Positions 10,021 through 17,068 of a DNA stretch of 22,287 nt are shown here, piece after piece. The notes beneath the pieces were generated by a model. That model saw only the letters and a program-made list of their open reading frames with translations. It was not told the origin of the DNA and ran no database searches. The translations under genes were made by a program, and so were the position numbers. Position 1 is the first letter of the stretch. Each line of letters starts with the position of its first letter. Origin of the DNA: Spirogloea muscicola (Eukaryota; Streptophyta; Zygnematophyceae; Spirogloeales; Spirogloeaceae); assembly GCA_009602725.1 (NCBI GenBank), contig WELB01000456.1, positions 1 through 22,287 on the forward strand. Reading direction: 5' to 3'.

Positions 10021-10118
10021 TCAATAAGTACGAGTGAGGAGCCTCAGATCCGACAGACTAGCTGCCGGGAAGCTATCACCCTGACGAAAGCCAGAGCCCG
10101 CAGCGAGAGCACGGCCAG
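10021..10118 (-). mobile_element. Family 2 C-terminal fragment (copy E)
   Basis: Encodes RAGRALAAGSGFRQGD then FPAASLSDLRLLTRTY and stop. Its 5' end is fused to the 3' UTR of copy D at a shared GCTGG, so copy D lost its own hairpin at this point. The join looks like microhomology recombination. Confidence 0.7.
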
Positions 10119-10630
10119 CTCGCAAAAAGAATGAACAGAGTACGAGAAGGGGGCCAGGGGAAGCAATAAGTAACAGAAACAAAGCTGCTACGAGACACTC
10201 AGTAACCCCTGCTAAGCAGCCGCAGATCAGAGATGCTGGGCTCCTGGAAGTGGGTCCCCTGGCCAGAGCCAGAGGCAGCAGCGAGGGCTCTGCCGGCACG
10301 AAGGTGCAGCGCCCGGGCCATGGACCTCTGCAGCGAGACGGCCAGGCGCATTCGATACACTTGCGCCAGCGACCCGGCTGCAGGGAAGTCAACCGGCTCC
10401 CCATGGAAGCGCCGGGCGATGGTGTGGCGGGCGAGCTGGGTGAGCAGCTCGAGCCACCGAGCGCCCAGCGCCCCATGTGTGTCGATGGCCAACGGGAAGA
10501 ACTCGTCTTCCCGCGGATGATCCGCGTACTTCAGCTCTTTGGCCCGAGCAGCGCAGGCGACCGCATACCCAGCCGTGGTGGCACATTTGGCTGGGTGTGA
10601 GCGGTCATAGGCATCAGTAGAAAAGAGCAT
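10119..10630 (-). mobile_element. Family 2 RLE-region copy D, longest family 2 piece
   Basis: Open frame from about 10630 to the stop at 10199 with no interruption: STDAYDRSHPAKCATTAGYA, AKELKYADHPREDEFFPLAI, DTHGALGARWLELLTQLARH, RMRLAVSLQRSMARALHLRA and end SDLRLLSRGY. The 3' UTR starts GAGTGTCTCGTAGC. Its K..KY and DTHG blocks match the endonuclease core. It is nearly identical over ~425 bp to copy F at 14508-14932, so both are recent. The 5' end abuts the plus-strand copy H. Confidence 0.75.
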
Positions 10631-10797
10631 CCCAGCATCTCTGATCTGCGGCTGCTTAGCAGGGGTTACTGAGTGTCTCGTAGCTGCTTTGTTTCTGTTA
10701 CTTAGCGCTTCCCCTGGCCCCCTTCTCGTACTCTATTCATTCTTTTTCGGGCTGGTTGTTCCAGCCCCTATTCTCAATGGGCGAGCACTTTCTTTTA
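10631..10797 (+). mobile_element. Family 2 3'-end copy H
   Basis: Begins with the last codons (SISDLRLLSRGY, stop 10670-10672), then a 3' UTR with GTAGCTGCTTTG, GCGCTTCCCCTGGCCC and the perfect hairpin, ending GGGCGAGCACTTTCTTTT. Its 5' end touches the 5' end of copy D in opposite orientation, with no spacer I can detect beyond a few bases. Confidence 0.75.
10749..10767 (+). other. Tail hairpin of copy H
   Basis: GGGCTGG-TTGTT-CCAGCCC, perfect stem, followed after 13 bases by GCGAGCAC and the CTTTCTT end. Confidence 0.8.
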
Positions 10798-11085
10798 AAA
10801 AGAATGACAACATCCACAGCCAAAACAGAAAAAGATGCCGAAAAGGACTACACCACAAAACACAAGAGAGAAGGCGCGCGGTGCGCATGAAATAAAGCGA
10901 GGCCAATTCAAGCCGATACAATGTCCAGGCAGAAGACGATGCAGAGGGAAATTACTTTCTTATTCGGATGGATGCTCAGTATCCACGTCTGAGCAACCGC
11001 AAATCAGAATAACTCGAAGCAGGAAAAGCGGCACTCTGACGAGACTGGGAGGCAGCAGCCATAGCGCGGCAAGCCCTCTTCTCGA
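10798..11085 (-). mobile_element. Family 2 variant, copy I
   Basis: Minus-strand coding ACRAMAAASQSRQSAAFPAS then YSDLRLLRRGY and stop at 10976. It has a long divergent 3' UTR (GCATCCATCCGAATAAG, then TTTCATGCGCACC) ending GTCATTCTTTTT. Its 3' end meets the 3' end of H; its 5' end meets the 5' end of the family 1 copy A. Confidence 0.65.
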
Positions 11086-11567
11086 CAACACATCGCTGGG
11101 CACGCAGTGGGCGGTGCCGAACAAAGAAAACCGTGGCACTACTCGGATTACCCCCAATGCGATCAGCTCCTGCCAGCGGCAATCGACATCTATGGCTGCC
11201 TGGGTCCTCGTTTCCACACTCTCCTTCAAATCATTGCCAATCTAGGCTACACTCGACGTGCAGATGAGTTTCCGGCTAAGATGGGCTTGCCAGCTGCACA
11301 TCTGTCGCTCTTGCGACGACGAGTTTCGGCATGTTTGCAGCGTGCTCAGGCTAATGCCTTGCACCAGAAAGCTGGGCGAGCTCTAGTTGGCGGCAGAAGG
11401 GCTCCGTCTCTGGCATCTAGTATTCATGCATCGTTTGGTGACCTATATGTTTTGACCCGTGGTTATTGAGCGGGTCAATCTGCTGTAGGTTATGTAGATC
11501 TTTAGATGTGCTTGCCTTTGTACTTGGCCATTTGGCCTACATTTGTTTCTGATACACGGAATTTTTC
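11086..11567 (+). mobile_element. Family 1 copy A
   Basis: Open from HIAGHAVGGAEQRKPWHYSD through LLPAAIDIYGCLGPRFHTLL and ALHQKAGRALVGGRRAP to LYVLTRGY (stop 11467-11469), then the family 1 UTR (GCGGGTCAATCTGC, GTGCTTGCCTTTGTACTTGG, ATACACGGA). No stop interrupts it. It differs at a few residues from copy U. It is followed directly by a family 2-like tail end (11568-11591), as expected if it was inserted into such a tail. Confidence 0.75.
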
Positions 11568-11595
11568 TTCTCTAAGGGCAAGCACTTTCTTCTTG

Positions 11596-11700
11596 GCCAG
11601 CGCGCGCGTGGACCGCATGAGCCAAAGAGCGCTGAAGCACGACCGCCAGCCTCATCCGACATACCTGAGCGAGGGAGCCGGCAGCATTAAAGCCTGGCGA
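11596..11700 (-). mobile_element. Family 2 fragment, copy Q
   Basis: Encodes PGFNAAGSLAQVCRMRLAVV then LQRSLAHAVHARAG. It stops being alignable at both ends and has no terminal codons, UTR or tail. Confidence 0.6.
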
Positions 11701-11814
11701 ACCTGGCCATCGCCCACCACTGAAAGAGTCTTCATCTTCTTGAAAGTAGCCAGCCTCTTCCAAAAGACGTGAGCTCTTCCAAACAATAACCAGATTGCCA
11801 TTGAATTGCGGCCG

Positions 11815-11950
11815 GCATTCCGGCATCAGTCAGCGACCACGACGTGCTGACTCGTGGGTACCGGGCGGGTGAGCTTAGCAGCAGATGATGTACATCTGTC
11901 GATGTGCTTGCCTCTGTACTCGGCCACTCAGGCCCTCCATCACTCAACAC
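11815..11950 (+). mobile_element. Divergent family 1 3' end, copy R
   Basis: SDHDVLTRGYR with the stop replaced by an arginine codon, then GCGGGTGAGCTTAGCAGCAG, TGTACATCTGTCGATGTG and CTTGCCTCTGTACTCGGCC. It shares this variant UTR with copy S (18165-18300), so this is an older subfamily. Confidence 0.6.
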
Positions 11951-12097
11951 ACCACTCCATTCTTCCAAATAAAATTCCCAAACAGAAGTGAGCTCTTTCT
12001 GCTGACCATAGGTTTGAGCGCCTCTTGCTGACGTCTTGGAGAATAGTATCCTGCTTTGTACATTCCTGCTGGCCTCTCACAGCCATTGCTGTAGACT

Positions 12098-12120
12098 GGA
12101 AGAGCTGTTTATGCTCTTCC
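12098..12120. repeat. Inverted repeat GGAAGAGC / GCTCTTCC
   Basis: Perfect 8-bp arms around a 7-base loop. GAGCTCTTCC also occurs near 11770. No function is evident. Confidence 0.5.
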
Positions 12121-12169
12121 AAATGATCATAAAGTGACCATCCTTCGCGGTACTTCCTCAATATTGTCC

Positions 12170-12620
12170 TTCAGCGCTTTCTGGCCCCTCCATTGTCCAG
12201 TCGTTTTGGGCTGGCTCTCATAGACCTTGCCCCCTTTGGGGGTACTCAATCTTTTCTTTGGAAGAGTTTACTTCTTGCCTACATTGTATGCTCACTCGTC
12301 ACTCACTACAGCCCCCCTCACCTGTGCTTTCGCCCTGTCACTTAGCCCCTCTTTGAAGTAGTAAGCCCCTCTTAGCTTTCATTCTTAGCCCTATGGCATT
12401 CACTTTGTGTGCTACAGCGCTTTATGGCCGCTTTGGGCCGTACAATAATAGGTCCATATACAAGGGCTGATCTTTCACAGGCATGACCCCCTTTTGGCGT
12501 GGCAAGAACATTCTAGATGTGTGGCCTATTTAATAACTGGTTCTTTGCCTGAACTGTGTAGGCTCGCCTTGCCTGAACTGTGTAGGCTCGCCTTGGCCTC
12601 CCCTTTACTTCATGCGCTTT
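12170..12620 (+). mobile_element. Series of decayed family 2 tail pieces
   Basis: GCGCTTTCTGGCCCCT followed by TTTTGGGCTGGCTC and CTTGCCCCCTTTGGGGGTA (12172-12243). Further GCGCTTTATGGCC (~12417) and GCGCTTTCCGGCCCCT (~12606) pieces follow. No coding part remains. Between them are AGCCCCTCTT repeats (12340-12375). Confidence 0.5.
12545..12592. repeat. Perfect 24-bp tandem duplication
   Basis: The unit beginning TTGCCTGAACTGTGTAGG occurs twice with no spacer and no mismatch. Confidence 0.85.
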
Positions 12621-12769
12621 CCGGCCCCTCGGCCCCGCAAACTAGGACGATGCAACATGGAAGTGGCACAGCAAATGGGAGCTTCGTGACCCCCAGTTAG
12701 CACTAGCAAGACGGAGCCGTTGCCTCTATTCTGGAAGTTGGATGAGCTTACTTGTACTTGCTGATTCTT

Positions 12770-12892
12770 TTGTAGCTACTTGATTCTATGATTTTTGCGC
12801 TTTCTCTGGCCCCTTTAAACTCTGTTCATTCCATAAACCGGGCTGGCCTCAAACCGCCTGCCCTCTCCTGGAAGCGTCCTTTCTTCTTTCCA
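12770..12892 (+). mobile_element. Family 2 tail module X
   Basis: TGTAGCTACTTGATT, GCGCTTTCTCTGGCCCCTTT, TCTGTTCATTC, then CCGGGCTGGCCTC and CCCTCTCCTGGAAGCGTCC with TTTCTTCTTT. Only the non-coding 3' end is present. The hairpin 3' arm is degraded. Confidence 0.6.
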
Positions 12893-13033
12893 TGGAACGA
12901 AGAAGTGGCTCTCTCAATGGAGGCGAGGGCTTTGAACGATAAATTGCTCTCTGATGGGGGCAAGGGCTGTGAAACGAAGAAGTGGCAAGGGCTGTGAGAA
13001 GCCAGCCCCGAAAAGAACTGACAAGGTTCGAAG
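12893..13033 (-). mobile_element. Family 2 tail modules W
   Basis: The minus strand reads CTTCGAACCTTGTCAG, then a hairpin GGGCTG..CAGCCC (12989-13008) and a CACTTCTTCG module repeated with decay. Its upstream edge near 13033 meets plus-strand coding piece V. Confidence 0.6.
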
Positions 13034-13083
13034 AGACCCGCTACCCGACGTATAGATTCTCCAACCTGCGGCTCGTCGGAGAA
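13034..13083 (+). mobile_element. Family 2 C-terminal scrap V
   Basis: TRYPTYRFSNLRLVGE resembles the family 2 end (YPxxSxSDLRLL). It is followed immediately by the 3' end of copy B in opposite orientation. Short and therefore uncertain. Confidence 0.4.
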
Positions 13084-13506
13084 AAAATTTACGTGTATTT
13101 GAAACGAACGAAGGCCGAATGGCCAAGTACAAGGGCAAGCACATCTGAAGACCTACATACCTACAGCAAATTGACCCGCTCAGTAACCACGGGTCAAACC
13201 ATAAAGGTCGCTAATCGATGCTTGATAACTAGATGGCAGATACGAAGTCCTTCTGCCACCAAGTAGAGCTCGCCCAGCTTTCTGTTGCAAAGCATTAGCC
13301 TGAGCACGCTGCCAACAGGCCGCAACTCGTTGTCGCAAGAACGACAGATATGCAGCTGGCAAGCCCTTCTCATTTGGGAACACATCTGCATGTCGTGTGT
13401 AGCCTACATTGGCAACATTTTGAAGGAGTGTGGAAACGAGGACCTAAGCAGCCAAAAATGTCGACTGGCGCTGGCAGGAGCAAATCACATTGGGGCCGTC
13501 GGAGGA
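13084..13506 (-). mobile_element. Family 1 copy B, frameshifted
   Basis: Minus-strand piece from the LLPAxVDIFGCLGPRFHTP region to LYGLTRGY (stop 13180), plus the UTR down to about 13084. It carries a 2-bp deletion in the CACACTCTGCTTC stretch relative to copy U, at the same place where copy G is also 2 bp shorter. The 5' end meets copy C head to head. Confidence 0.7.
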
Positions 13507-14040
13507 GGCTGGCTACGCAGTCCGCCAAGCTGCGGGCGTAAAAGAACGGAAGTACTCGGATTGGAAGTGCTCGCCCACAAGAGGATCAACCAGTGGGAGA
13601 CGAGTTCGTCCCACTCGCCGCCGACGTACACGGAGCTTGGACGAAAGGGCTTGACCTTCTTCACCGCCTTGCGCGGCGTGCAGTGGCCCGCCGCCACAGG
13701 CAGCAGAGCGAGCAGCCTGGCTTCAATGTCGCCGGGTTCCTCGCTCAAGTCCTTCCGCATGCGCTTGGCCATTCGCTTGCAGCGATCCCTTGCCTTCGCG
13801 GTTCACTTGCGCGCAGGCCGCGCTTTGGCTGCGGCCTCCGGCTTTCGTCAGGGCGACGTCTATCCGCCTGCTAGCTATTATGATTTGCATCAACTGACTA
13901 AAGGTTTCTGGTTTTCGGGCTGGCTTTTCACAGCCCTTGCCCCCCGTTGAAGAATTGGCTCTGCCAATGGGGGCAAGGCTGTGATAAGGCTGTGATGGAC
14001 TGGCCTCTCCCAGCCACCGCCCTCTCCTGGAAGCGTCTTT
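13507..14040 (+). mobile_element. Family 2 copy C with stacked tails, frameshifted
   Basis: Begins GYAVRQAAGVKERKYSD, then an insertion of about 30 bases, GDEFVPLAADVHGAWTKGLD and LARRAVARR. It continues after one extra base as FRMRLAIRLQRSLAFAVHL and ends DLHQLTKGF with the stop changed to a Trp codon. The usual UTR is missing; the tail hairpin GGGCTG-loop-CAGCCC (13917-13936) follows directly. A second tail with GGCCTCTCCCAGCC and CTGGAAGCGTC comes next. Confidence 0.65.
13917..13936 (+). other. Tail hairpin of copy C
   Basis: GGGCTG-GCTTTTCA-CAGCCC. The same hairpin is at 18027-18046 and, with loop changes, at 14230-14248 (-) and 12989-13008 (-). Confidence 0.7.
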
Positions 14041-14172
14041 TCTTCAATGCAGCAGGCTCGCTCGCGCTGGTGTATCGCATACGCCTGTTCGTCTCGCTGC
14101 AGAGGTCCATGGCTCGCGCGCTGCATCTGCGTGCCGGTCGTGCCTTAGCCGCAGCCTCTGGCCCTGGCCAGA
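14041..14172 (+). mobile_element. Family 2 fragment O
   Basis: FNAAGSLALVYRIRLFVSLQ then RSMARALHLRAGRALAAASG, PGQ, cut before the final codons. It starts directly after a tail end (TTTTCTTC) and stops where a minus-strand tail begins. Confidence 0.6.
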
Positions 14173-14285
14173 TTGAAAACAGAGAGAAAATCGCTTCCAG
14201 GAAAGAAGTGGCTCTCCTAATAAGGGCAAGGGCTGTGGAAGCCAGCCCGAAAAGTATTGACCAAGGTTCGAAGGGGCCACAATGA
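14173..14285 (-). mobile_element. Family 2 tail P
   Basis: GGCCCCTTCGAACCTTGGTC, CTTTTCGGGCTGGCTTCCAC (hairpin 14230-14248) and CACTTCTTTCCTGGAAGCG on the minus strand. It directly follows the 3' end of copy G, so G may have been inserted in this tail. Confidence 0.6.
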
Positions 14286-14443
14286 AGGGGCCGGAGAAAG
14301 AGGCATCGTGTGTTAGAAAGAAATGTAGGCCAAATGGCCAGGTACAAAGGCAAGCACATCTAAATATCTACATAACCTACAGCAGACTGACCCGCTCAAT
14401 AACCACGGGTCAAGACATAAAGGTCACTACTCGATGCATGAAT

Positions 14444-14451
14444 ACTAGATG
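14444..14451. repeat. Target-site duplication, left copy
   Basis: ACTAGATG, repeated exactly at 14933-14940 on the other side of copy F. The uninterrupted family 1 copy U has a single instance at the same codons (GCATCTAGT in its sense strand). Confidence 0.85.
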
Positions 14452-14932
14452 AAGAAAGAAAGTGCTCGCCCATTGAGAATAGGGGCTGGAACAACCAGCC
14501 CGAAAAAGAATGAACAGAGTACGAGAAGGGGCCAGGGGAAGCGCTAAGTAACAGAAACAAAGCTGCTACGAGACACTCAGTAACCCCTGCTAAGCAGCCG
14601 CAGATCAGAGATGCTGGGCTCCTGGAAGTGGGTCCCCTGGCCAGAGCCAGAGGCAGCAGCGAGGGCTCTGCCGGCACGAAGGTGCAGCGCCCGGGCCATG
14701 GATATCTGCAGCGAGACGGCCAGGCGCATTCGATACACTTGCGCCAGCGACCCGGCTGCAGGGAAGTCAACCGGCTCCCCATGGAAGCGCCGGGCGATGG
14801 TGTGGCGGGCGAGCTGGGTGAGCAGCTCGAGCCACCGAGCACCCAGCGCCCCATGTGTGTCGATGGCCAACGGGAAGAACTCGACTTCCCGCGGATGATC
14901 CGCGTACTTCAGCTCTTCGGCCCGAGCAGCGC
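14452..14932 (-). mobile_element. Family 2 copy F, nested insertion of 481 bp with 8-bp target duplication
   Basis: The 5' end starts at the AEELKYADHP codons; the frame is open to the stop at 14577 (SDLRLLSRGY). The 3' UTR and perfect hairpin (14483-14501) follow, ending GGGCGAGCACTTTCTTTCTT. There is no poly(A); the end is a short CTTTCTT run. Because both borders are fixed by the target duplication, this copy defines the true 3' end of family 2. It is nearly identical to copy D. Confidence 0.85.
14483..14501 (-). other. Tail hairpin of copy F
   Basis: GGGCTGG-TTGTT-CCAGCCC on the minus strand, 31 bases from the defined 3' end of the insertion. Confidence 0.8.
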
Positions 14933-14940
14933 ACTAGATG
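14933..14940. repeat. Target-site duplication, right copy
   Basis: ACTAGATG, partner of 14444-14451. Confidence 0.85.
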
Positions 14941-15198
14941 CCAGGAACGGAGCCCTTCTGCCACCTACTAGAGCTCGTCCAGCTTTCTGGTGCAAGGCAC
15001 TAGCCTGAGCACGCTGCAAACAGGCCGAAACTCGTCGTCGCAAGAGCGACAGATATGCAGCTGGCAAGCCCATCTCAGCCGGAAACACATCTGCACGTCG
15101 AATGTAGCCTAGATTGGCAATGTTTTGAAGCAGTGTGGAAGCGAGGACCCAGACAGCCAAAGATGTCGATTGCAGCTGGCAGGAGTTGATCGCATTGG

Positions 15199-15351
15199 GG
15201 GCCGGAGAGGGCGGTGGCTGGGAGAGGCCAGCCCAGAAAAAGCATGAACAAATTTCGAAGGGGCCAGGGAAAGAGCTAAAGCGCGCACACATGAAATCAG
15301 CGGCTACGAAACACTCAGTAACCCCTGCTAAGAAGCCGCAGGTCAGAGACA
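15199..15351 (-). mobile_element. Family 2 3'-end copy J
   Basis: DLRLLSRGY (stop 15315-15317), UTR GTGTTTCGTAGCCGCTG and GCTCTTTCCCTGGCCCCTTC, and hairpin GGCTGG-loop-CCAGCC (15216-15233). It ends directly at the truncated 5' end of copy G, in the same orientation. Confidence 0.7.
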
Positions 15352-15466
15352 CTCTCCAAATGCTCGCCCATTGAGAATAGGGGCTGAAAAAGCCAGCCCA
15401 AAAAAAATGAACAGAGTACGAGCAGGGGGCCACACTGGTCTCCTGGTAGCGGGTCCCCTGGCCATT
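15352..15466 (-). mobile_element. Family 2 copy K with internal deletion
   Basis: Reads GQGTRYQETS and then jumps into the UTR at GGCCCCCTGCTCGTACTC, losing the last codons and stop. Hairpin GGGCTG..CAGCCC at 15381-15399, tail CTCAATGGGCGAGCA. Its 5' end meets copy L head to head. Confidence 0.6.
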
Positions 15467-15602
15467 TGGCCTTCATGTTTTGACCCGTGGTTATTGAGCG
15501 GGTCAATCTGCTGTAGGTTATGTAGATTATTAGATGTGCTTGCCTTTGTACTTGGCCATTTGGCCTACATTTCTTTGTAATACACGATGCCTCTTCTTCC
15601 TG
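15467..15602 (+). mobile_element. Family 1 3'-end copy L
   Basis: HVLTRGY (stop 15494-15496) and the complete family 1 UTR to AATACACGATGCCTC. Only a few codons remain. Confidence 0.75.
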
Positions 15603-15675
15603 GCCAGGGCCAAAAGGCTGCAGCCAGAGTACAACCAGCACGCAGATGCAGCGCACGAGCCATGGATCTCTGCCT
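15603..15675 (-). mobile_element. Family 2 fragment N
   Basis: RQRSMARALHLRAGCTLAAA then FWPWPG on the minus strand, cut on both sides. Its 5' edge at about 15675 touches the 5' edge of plus-strand copy M; both sides share a TGGCCAGG sequence. Confidence 0.6.
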
Positions 15676-15890
15676 GGCCAGGGGACCCGATACCAGGAGA
15701 CCAGTCTCCGACCTGCGGCTGCTTAGTAGGGTTACTGAATATTTCATAGCTACTTGATTTCCTACGTAATTGTGCGCTTTCCCTAGCCCCTTATCTTGTT
15801 CCGGGCTGGCCTCTCCCAGCCACCGCCCTCTCCTGGAAATGTCTTTCTCTCTCTCTTCTTTTGTAAAGAGCAGCGCTTCCATATTAACTG
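15676..15890 (+). mobile_element. Family 2 3'-end copy M, frameshifted
   Basis: GQGTRYQETSL, then a 1-bp deletion shifts the remaining DLRLLSR codons. UTR CATAGCTACTTGATT and GCGCTTTCCCTAGCCCC, hairpin GGCTGG-CCTCTC-CCAGCC (15804-15821), then CTCTCCTGGAAATGTC. Confidence 0.6.
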
Positions 15891-16100
15891 GTGTTTGTGA
15901 GAGGCCAGCCCAACAGAACAGAAGAAAGTGCGCACCCATTGAAGACGATGGGCTTGCAAAGCAAGCCCCCGAAAAGAATGGACAATGTCCAAAGGCCACA
16001 AAACGGTGCCGGAAAGAGATGAACTTCACACCAGAAACAATACACCACCGAAAGAATGGACAAACAAGGTCTGGAGGGTCCGAATGGCGTAAAAAGCGAG
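15891..16100 (-). mobile_element. Family 2 tail with variant hairpin
   Basis: The minus strand has CCATTCTTTCGGTGG, CTCTTTCCGGCACC and TTGTCCATTCTTTTCGGGG, then a hairpin GGGCTTGC-TTT-GCAAGCCC (15950-15968) and CAATGGGTGCGCACTTTCTT. The UTR resembles that of copy I. The stem differs from the common GGGCTGG stem on both arms and still pairs perfectly. Confidence 0.65.
15950..15968 (-). other. Variant tail hairpin with compensatory change
   Basis: Perfect 8-bp stem GGGCTTGC/GCAAGCCC with loop TTT. Compared with GGGCTGG/CCAGCCC the sixth pair is T-A instead of G-C. Confidence 0.7.
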
Positions 16101-16299
16101 ACACTAATTGCTAAGTTCTTTAACTTCATCATGTGCACCGTGCCCACTCCCCCCTCTAGGTCGTGTGACTAACCCGACAAGAGAAGTGCCTATCAGTGAG
16201 ACTGATCTACCAGGAAAGATAATCTGAAGTAACCACTGCATCACCAATTGTCCCGCACATGTCCATTATTAGGCTCGCCTCCGTCCCTTCCCTCAGCGG

Positions 16300-16995
16300 T
16301 TGGCATCCACAACCTCCTCCGCAATGCCCTGGCGGGTTTAATGCGCGACGCTGGGTACCGTGTGGTCGTGGAAGTAAACAACATCATGACTATCACCACG
16401 GATGCCCAGGGACGTCATCATCGTTGCAGACTTGACATTGTAGGCATGCAACCTGGTCGGGGGCGACGGGCCTTGGTCGATGTTGTTGTTACGGAGGCCT
16501 ATAGAGGTCCAGCATCGGCTCAGATCGCTGGCCACACAGTGGGCAGTGCTGAACAGAGAAAGCTGCAGCACTACCCCCCACGTGATCAGCTCCTGCCAGC
16601 GGCAGTCGACATCTTTGGCTGCTTATGTCCTCGTTTCTATCCTCTCCTCCAAAACATAGTCAATCTAGGCTACACACGACATGCAGATGTGTTCCCGACT
16701 GAGATGGGCTTGCCAGCTGCATATCTGTCGTTCTTGCAACGATGAGTTTCGGCCTGTTTGCAGCGTGCTTAAGATAAAACTTTGCCCCAGAAAGCTGGGC
16801 GAGCTCTAGTTGGTGGCAGAAGGGCTTCGTATCTGACATCTAGTGTTCAGGCATGGTTAGCGACCTTCATGTTTTGACCCGTGGTTACTGAGCGGGTCAA
16901 TCTATCGTAGGTTATGTAGGTCTGAAGATGTGCTTGCATTTGTACTTGGCCATATGGCCTTCGTTTGTTTCAAATACACGAAATATCTGTTCTGC
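16300..16995 (+). mobile_element. Family 1 copy T with two stop codons
   Basis: Long coding piece VGIHNLLRNALAGLMRDAGY, LDIVG, RALVDVVVTEAYRG, SAEQRKLQHY, LLPAAVDIFGC, GLPAAYLSFLQR. A TGA (16743-16745) and a TAA a few codons later stand where copy U has sense codons. The family 1 UTR runs to AAATACACGAAAT. The right flank begins CAGCCACCGCCCTCTCCTGG, a family 2 tail just after the hairpin position, as expected for insertion into such a tail. Confidence 0.75.
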
Positions 16996-17062
16996 CCTCA
17001 GCCACCGCCCTCTCCTGGAAGCGTCCTTTCTTCTTCGTACTCTATTCATTCTTTTTCCAGCC

Positions 17063-17068
17063 CCTATT
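17063..17068. repeat. Probable target-site duplication of copy U, left
   Basis: CCTATT, repeated at 17883-17888. Removing the insert restores CAGCCCCTATTCTCAATGGG, the family 2 tail seen uninterrupted at 10761-10780 and in copy F. Confidence 0.7.

Larger units (their letters stand above)
14286..15198 (-). mobile_element. Family 1 copy G, interrupted by copy F
   Basis: The two halves (15198-14933 and 14451-14286) join at the duplicated ACTAGATG into one family 1 copy running from the LLPAAID region to LTRGY and the UTR ending ACACACGATG. A 2-bp deletion in the CACACTGCTTC stretch breaks the frame. Before the insertion it would have been very close to copy U. Confidence 0.8.

Noticed and set aside
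13285-13950. 221-codon ORF on plus
   Set aside because: It runs through antisense of copy B and an out-of-frame part of copy C; only its last third is real family 2 frame.
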